From the NCBI GenBank assembly GCA_020628725.1, contig JAHDEO010000017.1, positions 1 through 33,002 of the forward strand: a stretch of 33,002 nt of DNA, written 5' to 3'. The stretch's first letter is position 1. Every line of letters starts with the position of its first letter. Position numbers and translations under genes: made by a program. Positions 1 through 9,900 of the stretch are shown piece by piece. This stretch comes from Saprospiraceae bacterium. GTDB lineage: Bacteria > Bacteroidota > Bacteroidia > Chitinophagales > Saprospiraceae. The notes below the pieces were generated by a model. It searched no databases and was not told the origin of the DNA. It saw only the letters and a list, made by a program, of their open reading frames with translations.

Positions 1-67
1 AATGACTGTTTTCGAGGAGGAAAATAAGGGTAAAAGAAGCCGTCCAAATGTTGATATTATTCTTTAA
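1..67 (+). CDS. possible C-terminal tail of an upstream gene (partial)
   Basis: An open frame enters from the left edge and stops at 65-67 (TAA). Its last residues are charged and end in NVDIIL. It lies 30 bp before the next start codon. Twenty-one residues are too few to identify a family, and a short open frame at a window edge can be chance. The frame has no internal stop and a plausible composition, so it may be the end of a real gene starting outside the window. Confidence 0.3.
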   Translation, partial: MTVFEEENKGKRSRPNVDIIL

Positions 68-97
68 ACATTCCTTATCATCAAAAATTCACAAAAA

Positions 98-2599
98 ATG
101 AAAACACTCAAAACTTTGTTCACATCAATTCCCATTATAATCAGCGGCTTCTCATATGCTCAAGAAGTGCCGATTTTGAGTCATGCTACGGACGTCAATG
201 GTCAAGTGCAGTTGGAAGTCTCATCAACAGAAAATCACTATTACATCCTAAACCTCAGACACAGTTCTACAGGCAATTTTGAGTGGTCAACCTCCATGAC
301 ATTAGGACAGGCAGAAACAACAATCATTACCGAACCCCTTGAGGCTTACCCGATTGAGCATTATCAAGTCTTAGAATATCCAATTGGCAATCCCACAGAT
401 ACGGACAGTGACGGCGTGGATGATATAACGGAGTTTTTAAATTTACCTAACCAAAACCCATTCAATTACGCCGAGCCAATCGACCCCACCAACGGAGCAA
501 TTGCTGTCACCAGCCTGATTGATTTCAAAGCCTTATCTGCCTCTGACACCGAAGTACCCTGGGCACCTTTTTTGAACGATAAGGAGTTTGTCAAATTTTC
601 AATCGTCAACATACATTCCGCGACGCCCAAAATTTATTTTATCAATACCGAAACACATATTTCGCATGGCAATTTTCACAATGCGCTTGATATTGATGTC
701 ACTAATAATCAAGTCATTACAGGTGAAGTGATTTATCACCCAACCACCACAGCCGCCAACGGCACATTGGGCGTATTCAGTTTCAATTACAGCTTGGGCG
801 GCGGCTATCCTTTTTTGACGGTACAAAAATGTCATGAAGCGATAGCGGCAAATATGCCGTTTTTGAAAAATAATTTGTCGTATTACATCACATCAAATGG
901 CAATAATGATGAATACGAAGCCGACCAAGCCCTATTTGAAACTTCCCGAATCCCGATACTTTTTGAAGCGGAAGTCTTTGCGGATGTCGATTTTTTGGCA
1001 TTGAATGTGGCGGAAGGATTTGGTCTATTTCGCTTGATGGATTTGGAAGAAACGCCCGGTTCGCGCGATGTCGTTTTGTATGAATCATTGCCCAATACAC
1101 TGCCCCGCGTGAGTGGAATTATGACTTCGTTTATCCAAACGCCGCTTTCTCATGTCAATTTGCGGGCAATACAAGATAAAATCCCCAATGCCTTTGTGCG
1201 TGAGCCACTTATGGTCGATTCTATCGCCAATTTATTGGATAAATACGTGTATTATCGCATCGAACAAGGCGAATATTTTATCAGAGAAGCCAGTGCCAAT
1301 GAGGTCAATGCTTGGTTTGATGCTATCCGTCCCGAAGACGAGCAACATCCGCCATTGAACTTGACACATACCGCGATTTTGCCCTTAGATGAAATCACCT
1401 TTGAGATGTCAGATGCATTTGGCGCAAAATGCGCCAATATTGCGACCATGCTACGCTTTGGTTTCCCCGAAGGTACGATTCCCAATGGCTTTGGTGTGCC
1501 CTTTTATTTCTATCAGGAATTTATGAAATACAACGGCTTTTTTGAAGAAGCCGACGAGATGATGGCGAACCCGTATTTCAAGTCGAATTTGCGGTATCGA
1601 ATCGCTGCATTGGAGGAATTTAGGGATAAAATCAAAGATGCCGATATGCCCCAATGGATGCTCGACGAACTCCAAATTATGCACGATGCCTTCCCTGCGG
1701 GTACGTCTGTGCGTTGCCGTTCGAGTACGAATAATGAAGACCTGCCGGGTTTCAGCGGTGCGGGTTTGTATACGTCCAAAACACAACATCCGGACGAAGG
1801 ACATATCTCCAAATCCATCAAACAAGTCTATGCGAGCATGTGGAATTTCCGTGCTTTTGAAGAACGGGATTTTTACCGCGTCAATCAATATGAGGCATCG
1901 ATGGGTGTGCTTTGTCATCCCAATTATGAAGATGAAAAAGCCAATGGCGTGGGCGTTAGCACTGACCCTATTTATCAGACTGACAACACCTATTATCTCA
2001 ACACGCAGGTAGGCGAAGATTTGGTTACAAATCCAAACGCACTCTCTATTCCCGAAGAACTTTTATTGGATAAAATCGCGGTTACAGAAGATGATTTTAT
2101 CGTCATTCGATATTCCAATCTCACAGGCAATAACCAACTCATTATGACCGAACCGTATCTGGAATTGATGAGAGAATTTTTGACGGTAATTCACGATGAA
2201 TTTGCAATATTATACGATGTGGTAGATGAAGAAGGCTTCGCCATGGAAATAGAATACAAAATCACCGCCGAAAACCAACTCATCATCAAACAAGCACGTC
2301 CGTGGGCTTCTTTTTGGTCAGAATTGGAATTGCCATATGAGCCGCCTTCGTCCCTTGAAATCAACTATTTCCCAAATCCGGTCGATGATTATCTCAATAT
2401 CCAATGCAATTGTGATGTAGAGGAAATTAATATTTTCAATTTGTTGGGACAGCCCATTTTCTCACAAATCATTGATTCTGAAAGCACTAATACATCAACT
2501 CTACAAATCTCTACAAGTCATCTATCACAAGGAATTTATGTGATTAATGGATTTGGCGCAAATAATATTTATTTTTCGGCGAAATTTTTCAAAACGTAA
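98..2599 (+). CDS. secreted PEP/pyruvate-binding (PPDK_N-like) protein with T9SS type A sorting domain
   Basis: The 833-residue product starts with a signal peptide (MKTLKTLFTSIPIIISGFSYAQ region, cleavage near residue 22). Residues about 100-109 (DTDSDGVDD) look like a calcium-binding thrombospondin type 3 loop. Around His352 the sequence TPLSHVNLRA resembles the swivelling phosphohistidine segment of PEP synthase and pyruvate phosphate dikinase. Residues about 440-740 resemble the PEP/pyruvate-binding ATP-grasp domain, with VRCRSSTNNEDLPG at 538-551 matching the family's 'VRSSA..EDLPG' signature, followed by a Gly-rich stretch. From residue 757 (YFPNPVDD) to the end is a type A T9SS sorting domain. 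The His segment precedes the ATP-grasp domain, opposite to the order in PEP synthase. The motifs suggest a phosphotransfer fold, but an exported enzyme needing ATP is odd and the substrate is unknown. The ATG follows an A-rich stretch and gives a clean signal peptide. Confidence 0.8.
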   Translation: MKTLKTLFTSIPIIISGFSYAQEVPILSHATDVNGQVQLEVSSTENHYYILNLRHSSTGNFEWSTSMTLGQAETTIITEPLEAYPIEHYQVLEYPIGNPTDTDSDGVDDITEFLNLPNQNPFNYAEPIDPTNGAIAVTSLIDFKALSASDTEVPWAPFLNDKEFVKFSIVNIHSATPKIYFINTETHISHGNFHNALDIDVTNNQVITGEVIYHPTTTAANGTLGVFSFNYSLGGGYPFLTVQKCHEAIAANMPFLKNNLSYYITSNGNNDEYEADQALFETSRIPILFEAEVFADVDFLALNVAEGFGLFRLMDLEETPGSRDVVLYESLPNTLPRVSGIMTSFIQTPLSHVNLRAIQDKIPNAFVREPLMVDSIANLLDKYVYYRIEQGEYFIREASANEVNAWFDAIRPEDEQHPPLNLTHTAILPLDEITFEMSDAFGAKCANIATMLRFGFPEGTIPNGFGVPFYFYQEFMKYNGFFEEADEMMANPYFKSNLRYRIAALEEFRDKIKDADMPQWMLDELQIMHDAFPAGTSVRCRSSTNNEDLPGFSGAGLYTSKTQHPDEGHISKSIKQVYASMWNFRAFEERDFYRVNQYEASMGVLCHPNYEDEKANGVGVSTDPIYQTDNTYYLNTQVGEDLVTNPNALSIPEELLLDKIAVTEDDFIVIRYSNLTGNNQLIMTEPYLELMREFLTVIHDEFAILYDVVDEEGFAMEIEYKITAENQLIIKQARPWASFWSELELPYEPPSSLEINYFPNPVDDYLNIQCNCDVEEINIFNLLGQPIFSQIIDSESTNTSTLQISTSHLSQGIYVINGFGANNIYFSAKFFKT

Positions 2600-2603
2600 C
2601 AAT

Positions 2604-2730
2604 CAGAGGTCAGACCATTTTATTGTCAGACGTCAGAGGTCAGATAATAAATTGAGGAAAAAACTTTGTGAGTTTTCAGCTTAATTCATCTGACTTCTGA
2701 CAGCAACGCGGTCTGACTTCTGACCTCTGT
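2604..2730. repeat. intergenic inverted repeat of GGTCAGA-type words (dispersed family, copy 1)
   Basis: The gap after the first gene is built from short words: CAGAGGTCAGA at 2604 and 2634, and the complementary TCTGACTTCTGAC and TCTGACCTCTG at 2690-2730, so the two sides can fold on each other. The block 2690-2729 is, in reverse complement, 39/40 identical to 17267-17306 after the VanZ-like gene. It may act as a transcript end or be a dispersed repeat; no T-tract marks it as an intrinsic terminator. Confidence 0.8.
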
Positions 2731-2738
2731 TCAGTATT

Positions 2739-4403
2739 ATGATAAAAAAATACCTAATCCTCTGCTTATCCCTTATACTCACAATCCAATTACACGCCCA
2801 ACAAACCAACGGCTTATTCAAGAACGACAGCCTTGCATTCAATGGTTACACCTTATTTCCACCAATAAATTATAGCAGCACCTACCTCATCGACAATTGT
2901 GGTTATTTGGTCAATGAATGGCAAAGCGACTACAATCCCGGACTCTCAGCCTATCTCCTACCCGATGGCAGCTTGTTGCGCACCTTGCGCCTCAATAGTT
3001 CGTTTTTTCTTGGTGGCGGCAGTGGCGGCGGTTTGGAAATCCGCGATTGGGACAATAATTTAGAATGGCAACTTTTCTATTCGCAAGATTCGGTGCATCA
3101 CCAACACCACGATGTCGAATACATGCCCAATGGCAATATCCTAATCATTGCATGGGACTACAAAACAGCACAGGATGCTATTGATGCAGGGCGCAATCCT
3201 GTGAATGTAGGTTTATCGTTTTGGCCCGATAAAATTGTCGAAATCAAACCCATTGGAGTAGATAGTGCAGAGACGGTATGGGAATGGAATGCTTTCGACC
3301 ACCTCATCCAAGATTATGACTCGACCAAGCCCAACTACGGCGTCGTCGCCGACCATCCCGAACTGATTGACCTCAACTACTACACAGCAGCCAATCCCGA
3401 TTGGCTGCATACCAATGGCGTCAATTATAATCCCGAACTCGACCAAATCGTCCTTAGCGTCCGTAATTACAGCGAATTTTGGGTCATCGACCACAGCACG
3501 ACCACCGAAGAAGCTGCCGGACATACAGGCGGCAATTCGGGCAAAGGGGGCGACATCCTTTACCGCTGGGGCAATCCGCAAACCTATGGCAGGGGAACGT
3601 CTGCCGACCGTGTCTTTTATGCACAACACGATGCTCATTGGATTCCAAAGGGTTATCCGGGAGCAGGTGACATTATGGTTTTTAATAATGGTAAAGGCTT
3701 GACTTTCAATGTACATTCATCCGTTGATGTGATTACGCCACCAATGGATGCCAATGGAAATTATACGATAACAGACGGCGAAGCCTTTGGTCCTGCCGAA
3801 TTGACTTGGACTTATGAAGCTCCCATGCCAGTTGATTTTTACTCTCCCAATATCTCCGGCTCGCAGCGACAGCCCAATGGCAATACGCTTATTTGCGAAG
3901 GGGCTTTTGGGCGTATATTCGAGGTGAACGAAGCAGGTGATATACTTTGGGAATATATTGCGCCGGTCAGTTTTGGAGGTCCGCTATCGCAAGGTTCGTT
4001 TATGAATGGACAGAATGGTGCGTTTCGTGCTTACCGCTACGCACCTGATTATGAAGCATTTGATGGGAGAGATTTGACTGCTGATACACCCATAGAACTT
4101 AATGCCATCGACTACGAATGCAAAATATATGAATTGATAACGACTACGGAAAATGTTAATTTTTTGAGTGATAAAATTAAAATCCACCCAAATCCCGTAA
4201 CTTTGCATTTGAATGTAGAAAATAGTAGTGGAGAGGAGATTCGTGCCGTTATATTCGATGTAGCAGGTCGCAAATTAGAGGAGAGATACGGGCGCGATGC
4301 TTCCTTCCAAATCAACGCAAACCATTATCAACAAGGTATTTATTTTATTAAATTTTATAATAAGAATAATTTATTTCTAACTAAGAAATTTGTAAAAATG
4401 TAA
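2739..4403 (+). CDS. secreted arylsulfotransferase-like beta-propeller protein, T9SS type A sorting domain (first of tandem pair)
   Basis: The 554-residue protein has a signal peptide (residues 1-21, ending IQLHAQ). Blade-like repeats follow with conserved HHDVEYMPNGNILIIAWD, a WPDKIVEI strand, an NPDWLHTNGVNYNP segment and YAQHDAHWIP. The spaced histidines and the propeller pattern resemble bacterial arylsulfate sulfotransferases (ASST family), which move sulfuryl groups between phenolic compounds by a His intermediate. About residues 475-554 (IHPNPV, then LNVEN, then GIYFIKF) form a T9SS type A sorting domain. The next gene, starting 111 bp downstream, encodes a paralogue with the same domain order, so this is a tandem duplication. 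Sulfotransferase activity is inferred from fold resemblance. A non-catalytic PQQ-like propeller is an alternative. The start gives a complete signal peptide but no obvious ribosome binding site, as is common in Bacteroidota. Confidence 0.72.
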   Translation: MIKKYLILCLSLILTIQLHAQQTNGLFKNDSLAFNGYTLFPPINYSSTYLIDNCGYLVNEWQSDYNPGLSAYLLPDGSLLRTLRLNSSFFLGGGSGGGLEIRDWDNNLEWQLFYSQDSVHHQHHDVEYMPNGNILIIAWDYKTAQDAIDAGRNPVNVGLSFWPDKIVEIKPIGVDSAETVWEWNAFDHLIQDYDSTKPNYGVVADHPELIDLNYYTAANPDWLHTNGVNYNPELDQIVLSVRNYSEFWVIDHSTTTEEAAGHTGGNSGKGGDILYRWGNPQTYGRGTSADRVFYAQHDAHWIPKGYPGAGDIMVFNNGKGLTFNVHSSVDVITPPMDANGNYTITDGEAFGPAELTWTYEAPMPVDFYSPNISGSQRQPNGNTLICEGAFGRIFEVNEAGDILWEYIAPVSFGGPLSQGSFMNGQNGAFRAYRYAPDYEAFDGRDLTADTPIELNAIDYECKIYELITTTENVNFLSDKIKIHPNPVTLHLNVENSSGEEIRAVIFDVAGRKLEERYGRDASFQINANHYQQGIYFIKFYNKNNLFLTKKFVKM

Positions 4404-4410
4404 CTACCCC

Positions 4411-4504
4411 ACGTAGCGGAAACTTTAGTTGCCGCGAGTATTACGTGGATAATACATTAGACTTTATTCTAAATTTTACGCGGCAACTAAAGTTTCCGCT
4501 ACGT
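4411..4504. repeat. perfect 26-bp inverted repeat with two nested hairpins
   Basis: The arms 4411-4436 (ACGTAGCGGAAACTTTAG...) and 4479-4504 are perfect reverse complements, 26 of 26. The 42-nt interior holds two smaller hairpins, GTATTA/TAATAC and TTAGA/TCTAA. It occupies nearly the whole gap between the two arylsulfotransferase-like genes. A transcript processing or attenuation structure, or a small palindromic mobile element, are both possible. There is no T-tract after the right arm. Confidence 0.85.
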
Positions 4505-4514
4505 ATTCGTTACT

Positions 4515-6182
4515 ATGAAACAAAAATTACTTTGCTCTATCTTAATTTTATTGGGAGTTTGGCATTTTGCCCAAGCCCAAGTAACTGTTGGTTTATTAGA
4601 TTATAATGCCAATAAAGTATTTGACGGTTACAACTTGCATTTCCCTCATAATCAAGGAAATGCGTATCTACTGAATAATTGCGGCGAAATCGTACACGTT
4701 TGGGAGGACACTGAATACAGACCCGGCAACGGCGTTTATTTGGCGGAAAATGGCTACCTCTACGTTTGTAAAGGCAAGGGCGGTGCGTCAAATCCTTACA
4801 TACACGCAGGTGGCGGTGGCGAGAAAATTGAATGCCGTGATTGGGATAATAACATCGTGTGGGAATACACCTTGAATGATTCATTGAATAGATTGCATCA
4901 CGATATTGCGCTGAATCCTAATGGGAATGTATTTGCGATTGCATGGGAAAAGAAAACAGCAGAAGAAGCGATACAAGCAGGGCGCGACCCGGCTTTGTTG
5001 GATGACGGCGAATTGTGGCCCGACCGCATCATCGAATTGGAACCTGACGGTATGGGCGGTGCATCTATCGTTTGGGAATGGAGTGTCTGGGATCACTTGA
5101 TTCAGGATTTTGACCCAACAAAAGATAACTATGGCGACCCTGCCGCACATCCCGAACTCGTAGACATCAACCACTACGGCGGTCCGGCGGACTGGATGCA
5201 TGCCAACGGTTTGGATTATAATCATACTTTGCGTCAGTTGATGCTTTGCGTACCTACCTTTAATGAGATTTGGATTATTGACCAAACGACTACCACAGAA
5301 CAAGCCGCAGGACATATCGGTGGTTTGGGCGGTAGAGGCGGTGACTTGATGTTCCGCTGGGGAAACCCTGCTACCTACCGCGCCGGCGACTCTACTGACC
5401 AGAAGCTATTCTACCCACATGACGCGCATTGGGCGGATATTGAGTTGACTCCGGGGCATCCTGATTACGGCAAAATTATGATTTTCAACAACCGTGTAGG
5501 AGAAGATTTTTCTTCGGTCAATACCATTGAAATTTTCTTGGATGCCTATAGTTGGGAATACGGCATGGATGGCGGTACATGGTTGCCAAATGATTTTGAT
5601 TGGACCTATACGCGTCCCGTACCACAAGAAATGCATTCTACGGGCTTGTCGAGCGTACAACGTTTGATGAATGGTAATACACTCATTGCTGTGGGGCGTT
5701 TTGGGTATAGTTTTGAGATTACACCGGATGAAGAGATTGTGTGGGAGTACAAAAACCCATTGATGGCAGGTGCTCCTGTAGCACAGGGAACAGAATTATC
5801 CATCAATCAAAATTTGCAATTCCGTATGCACCGTTACTCAAAAAATTACCCGGCATTTGACGGGCGTGATTTATCACCGCAAGGTTTCATTGAGTTGAAT
5901 CCTGACCCGGATTATTGTGAGTTTTTAGTGAGTAATGAGGAAGTTTCGGTGGTTGAAGATGTACGTATTTTCCCAAATCCTGCTTCTGACAGGGTTCAAA
6001 TTGATATTACAGGAAATATCGAAGCAGAACAGGTTGAAGTCTTTAATTCGACAGGTCAGCGCATCTATACTGCTCAAATGAATAATATTACGCACAGCAT
6101 CCATACTGAAAATTGGGCGCAAGGCGTTTATTTTATATATTTGGATAGCCGTGCGGCTGGAAAGATATTGATAATGCATTAA
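4515..6182 (+). CDS. secreted arylsulfotransferase-like beta-propeller protein, T9SS type A sorting domain (second of tandem pair)
   Basis: The 555-residue protein is a paralogue of the preceding gene product. The signal peptide ends near residue 22 (WHFAQAQ). Shared landmarks are LHHDIALNPNGNVFAIAWE, ELWPDRIIELEPDG, ADWMHANGLDYNH, the TTTTEQAAGH turn, FRWGNPATY and FYPHDAHWAD, in the same order and spacing. About residues 480-555 are the T9SS type A sorting domain (RIFPNPASDRVQID, then GVYFIYLDS). Conservation of the histidine-containing blades between the two copies suggests they matter, as expected for an ASST-type active site, but the substrate cannot be read from the sequence. The two genes are co-oriented and separated only by the hairpin region, so co-transcription is plausible. 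Confidence 0.72.
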   Translation: MKQKLLCSILILLGVWHFAQAQVTVGLLDYNANKVFDGYNLHFPHNQGNAYLLNNCGEIVHVWEDTEYRPGNGVYLAENGYLYVCKGKGGASNPYIHAGGGGEKIECRDWDNNIVWEYTLNDSLNRLHHDIALNPNGNVFAIAWEKKTAEEAIQAGRDPALLDDGELWPDRIIELEPDGMGGASIVWEWSVWDHLIQDFDPTKDNYGDPAAHPELVDINHYGGPADWMHANGLDYNHTLRQLMLCVPTFNEIWIIDQTTTTEQAAGHIGGLGGRGGDLMFRWGNPATYRAGDSTDQKLFYPHDAHWADIELTPGHPDYGKIMIFNNRVGEDFSSVNTIEIFLDAYSWEYGMDGGTWLPNDFDWTYTRPVPQEMHSTGLSSVQRLMNGNTLIAVGRFGYSFEITPDEEIVWEYKNPLMAGAPVAQGTELSINQNLQFRMHRYSKNYPAFDGRDLSPQGFIELNPDPDYCEFLVSNEEVSVVEDVRIFPNPASDRVQIDITGNIEAEQVEVFNSTGQRIYTAQMNNITHSIHTENWAQGVYFIYLDSRAAGKILIMH

Positions 6183-6187
6183 TAATG

Positions 6188-6270
6188 AATGAATTTTGAA
6201 TGAATGAGTGAATGAATAATACATCGTTCATTGATTCATTCATTCAAAATTCACTCACTCATTCATTCTC
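6188..6270. repeat. low-complexity inverted repeat (GAATGAAT / ATTCATTC words)
   Basis: The left side is made of GAATGAAT, GAATTTTGAATG and GAGTGAATG words; the right side (6227-6270) of their complements. The sides can pair imperfectly across a short loop. Similar words recur at 19320-19397 between minus-strand genes. It may serve as a transcript end. Confidence 0.7.
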
Positions 6271-6310
6271 TATTTAAGCATTACATCATTCAAGCATTTA
6301 AGCATTGCCT

Positions 6311-6724
6311 ATGAGCGAGAATAGTCCTTTACGATTAGAATTGATTGTCTTTTTTATATTGGCAATTGTATTCTTATTGTGGTCATTTAAGCAATGTGGT
6401 TCTGATAAAACACCCACAAAAAACAGAAAACCACGCACCGAAAAAAAACGCAAACGAACATCAACCAACAACGAAAAATATTCTACCTTGTATGTGACGG
6501 CAGATAGTCTCAATATGCGTGTTGCGCCACATTTGGACAGCATGGTTGTTGCACGTCTGCCGAAGACAGAAGCTGTGGCATTTTATGGGCTACGGACTTC
6601 TTTCCGACAAAAAATCAACATCAACAATACAATAAAAAATGAGCCTTGGGTCTACATCCGCACCCGAACCGGAAAAGAAGGTTGGGTGTACGCGGGTGGA
6701 CTGACATTCTACAAAATAAAATGA
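6311..6724 (+). CDS. small membrane-anchored bacterial SH3-domain protein
   Basis: A 137-residue protein is read from the ATG at 6311; a TTG two codons earlier is a less likely start. Residues about 8-26 (LELIVFFILAIVFLLWSF) form one hydrophobic segment, followed by a Lys/Arg-rich linker (about 30-50). The remainder matches a bacterial SH3 (SH3b) fold, with ADSLNMRVAPHLDS, a VVARLPK strand, WVYIRTRTGKEGWVY and a final GLTFYKIK. SH3b domains usually bind peptidoglycan or cell-surface ligands, so a periplasm-facing adaptor is a reasonable guess. Nothing ties it to a specific partner. The gene sits between two inverted-repeat gaps and is probably its own unit. Confidence 0.7.
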   Translation: MSENSPLRLELIVFFILAIVFLLWSFKQCGSDKTPTKNRKPRTEKKRKRTSTNNEKYSTLYVTADSLNMRVAPHLDSMVVARLPKTEAVAFYGLRTSFRQKININNTIKNEPWVYIRTRTGKEGWVYAGGLTFYKIK

Positions 6725-6826
6725 GTAAATGAATAGATGAGTAAATGAGTAAATTTCAAATGTTTGTTTTAATTCAGAAGTATAGCATTTACTCATTTTA
6801 TCATTTACTCATATACTCATTTTGTA
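6721..6826. repeat. low-complexity inverted repeat (GAGTAAATG / CATTTACTC words)
   Basis: Right after the SH3 gene, GAGTAAATGA-type words (6721-6753) face CATTTACTCAT-type words (6785-6824). The arms pair over about 30 nt with a short loop. The left arm overlaps the stop codon of the SH3 gene. The words differ from those in the previous gap although the architecture is the same. Confidence 0.7.
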
Positions 6827-6888
6827 GCCACTGCTACGTTAGGGCAATAATCATTATATTGTGTCTTAATAAGTTGAAATTTAAGAAT

Positions 6889-6981
6889 AAGTTTAAGTTT
6901 AAGCCGAATTCACAATTAGCTTAAAATCAGCACTTAACACAAGCAAATACTTACACTTAAACTTTCCCGACAATTATCGGG
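6889..6981. repeat. AAGTTTAAG inverted words and a CCCGA/TCGGG hairpin upstream of the PKD gene
   Basis: AAGTTTAAGTTTAAGC at 6889-6904 faces complementary TTAAGTG/CTTAAACTTT words ending at 6965. A tight hairpin at 6966-6981 pairs CCCGA with TCGGG over a 6-nt loop and ends 17 nt before the ATG at 6999. It could sit in the 5' leader and influence translation; no known riboswitch class is recognised. Confidence 0.5.
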
Positions 6982-6998
6982 CTAATCTTTATCTTGCT

Positions 6999-9900
6999 AT
7001 GAAGTTCACAAATACCTGTACAATACTCGCGACTGCTTTTCTGATTACTTTTTTTTCTACAAAAATAAATGCCACACACATTGTAGGTGGTGATTTATCG
7101 TATGAATGTTTAGGCAATAACCAATACCGCATTACGATGCGAGTATATCGCGATTGTTTTGCAGGACAAGCGGGACTTGATAACCCCGCAAAACTCCAAG
7201 TATATACCGGTCCGAATGGTAACATTCCTTTTGGTGCGGTACAAAATGTCTTCTTAAGTTCAGATGATAATATTCCTCCCGTAATTAGTAATCCTTGCTT
7301 GACACCACCGAGTAATATCTGCGTGGAAGAAGGTGTTTATGAGCGAACGCTTACTTTGCCATACAATTCAAACGGCTATCATATCTCATACCAGCGTTGT
7401 TGTCGAAATAACTCTATTACCAATATTTTCAATCCTCAATCATCGGGTGCGACCTACACGATTTATATTTCGGATGAAGCCCAACAAACCTGTAATAATA
7501 GCCCTGTATTTAACGACTTCCCACCTATCGTGATCTGTGCCGGACAAGATATTGATTTTGATAATTCGGCTACTGATTCCGAAGGTGACCAACTGGTGTA
7601 TAGTTTTTGCGCACCATTTTTGGGAGGTACTACAAATATGCCCGTTCCCGACCCTGCTTCCCCTCCTTACAGTCAAGTGCTCTTTGCCCCACCTTTCACC
7701 GCCGCAGAACCACTTGGCGGCAATCCCACTGTTACGATTGACCCTGTGACGGGCTTGATTTCGGGTATACCAACGCAGTTGGGGCAGTTTGTAGTAGGAG
7801 TTTGTGTGGAAGAATACCGAACGATTAATGGCGTACAAACGCTGATGAGTCTTACCAAACGCGATTTTCAGTTTAATGTCGTGAATTGCCAGCAATCGCT
7901 AACCGCCGCCGTTGAAGCTGATATTATAGTGGACATTGACGGCTACATTATCAATGAATGCGCCGACCCCACTGTTACATTTGACAATGAAAGCTCAAGC
8001 GACCCCACCGGCTTGATAGATAGTTATTTATGGGAATTTGATGCGGGAAATGGTGATATTTTCACCTCAAGTTCTATTAATCCGACTTTTACATTTCCCG
8101 GTATAGGCACTTATAATGGTATTCTTGTAGCCAATCCCGGCAATCCGACTTGTACTGATACGGCAGAAATTACCGTAGTGATAAATCCTGATATTACAGC
8201 GGATTTTGACATCACTTTTGATCCTTGCTCGCTTGCCCCGATTCAATTTACTGACCAAACTATCGCCGAAGCAGGCGGCGTCATGTATGATTGGGATTTT
8301 GGGGATGGAAATACTTCTACCGACCAAAATCCTACACACGAATATGCTCCCGGTGACTATACCATCACGCTTAATGTAGAGGATGTCAATGGCTGTACCA
8401 ACCAAATTTCACAAGACATCACCTACTACCCCACTCCCGACATTGCCTTTGATGTAAGTGACCCAATCGGCTGTGGTGGTCATTCGGTTACATTTACGAA
8501 TAATTCTCAACCACTTACTAATGATTATGACGTAGAATGGGATTTTGGGGATGGAAATACTTCTACAGAAAATTCACCTACAAATGTATATGATACAGAA
8601 GGCTCTTATGATGTTTCACTTACGATTACTTCGTCCACAGGTTGTACAGGTACAGAAACATTTTCCAGTATAGAAATACAATCCGGTCCGTTGATTGGCT
8701 TTGATTTTTCAGACCCATGTATCGTTGGTCCGATTTCATTTACCAATAATACAACCGCAAGTGGCGCGCCCATTACAAATACAAGTTGGAACTTCGGTGA
8801 CGGCAGCACTTCTTCCGAAATAAGCCCCACACATGAATACGCTACACCGGGCAGTTATGATGTAACGCTTGTGGTGAGTGATTCGGAAGGATGTACGACA
8901 ACCTTAGAGCAGACCGTCAATTATTTCCCACCATCGGTAATCAATACCGCGCCAAGTGTCACAGAAGGTTGTGAGCCATTAACCGTCTCATTTACAAACA
9001 CTTCTGCGCCATTTACTGCCGACTATACAGTTAACTGGGATTTTGGAGATGGAAATACTTCTACGGATTTTGCACCAACGCATACTTACGATACGCCGGG
9101 CACTTATACGGTTTCAATTGGCATTTCGCCGCCCGGTGCTGCGTGTACGAGTGAGGAAGTTTACAATAATCTAATTACGGTTCGAGCTGCGCCCGAAGTT
9201 GATTTTTCCTTTTCTGATTTATGCGAATTTGGTCCAATTGATTTCACGGGAAATATCACGCAAGGTAGTGGTTCGATTACGAATATTGTGTGGAATTTTG
9301 GAGATGGAAATTCTTCTACTCAGCAAAGTCCCACGCATAATTATTCAGCTCCCGGCATTTATACTGTTACCTTGGATGTTACGGATGAATTTGGTTGTGC
9401 AGATAATTTTTCAGAAACCATAGAATACTTTCCTTCGCCCGTTACCAATGTAAGTTTTGCACCCGAAGGATGTACACCACATACGGCTGTTTTTACAAAT
9501 AATTCTGAGCCGCTAAATATCGGATATAATATTGAGTGGGATTTCGGAGATGGCAATACTTCCATTCAAACTTCTCCCACGCACCTCTATGATACGCCTG
9601 GTACGTACACGGTGACGCTCACGATGACCTCGCCGAGCGGTTGTGTTACAGAAGAAATTTATACCGACGCTATTTTCGTACAGGCAGGTCCGGTAGCCGC
9701 TTTTGATTTCTCCGACCCATGCGAACTCGGACCTATTACATTTACCAATAACACTACACAAGGCGATGGCGCGATTACCTCGACTGAATGGGATTTTGGA
9801 GATGGAAATGGCTCTTCCGATAATAGCCCAGTTCACGAATATGCTGCCCCCGGTACCTACACTGTCACCTTAGATATTACGGATGCTAATGGCTGTGTGA

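Noticed and set aside
1451-1918. Minus-strand open frame of 155 codons within the PPDK-like gene
   Set aside because: It is antisense to the conserved PEP/pyruvate-binding signature; no independent evidence.
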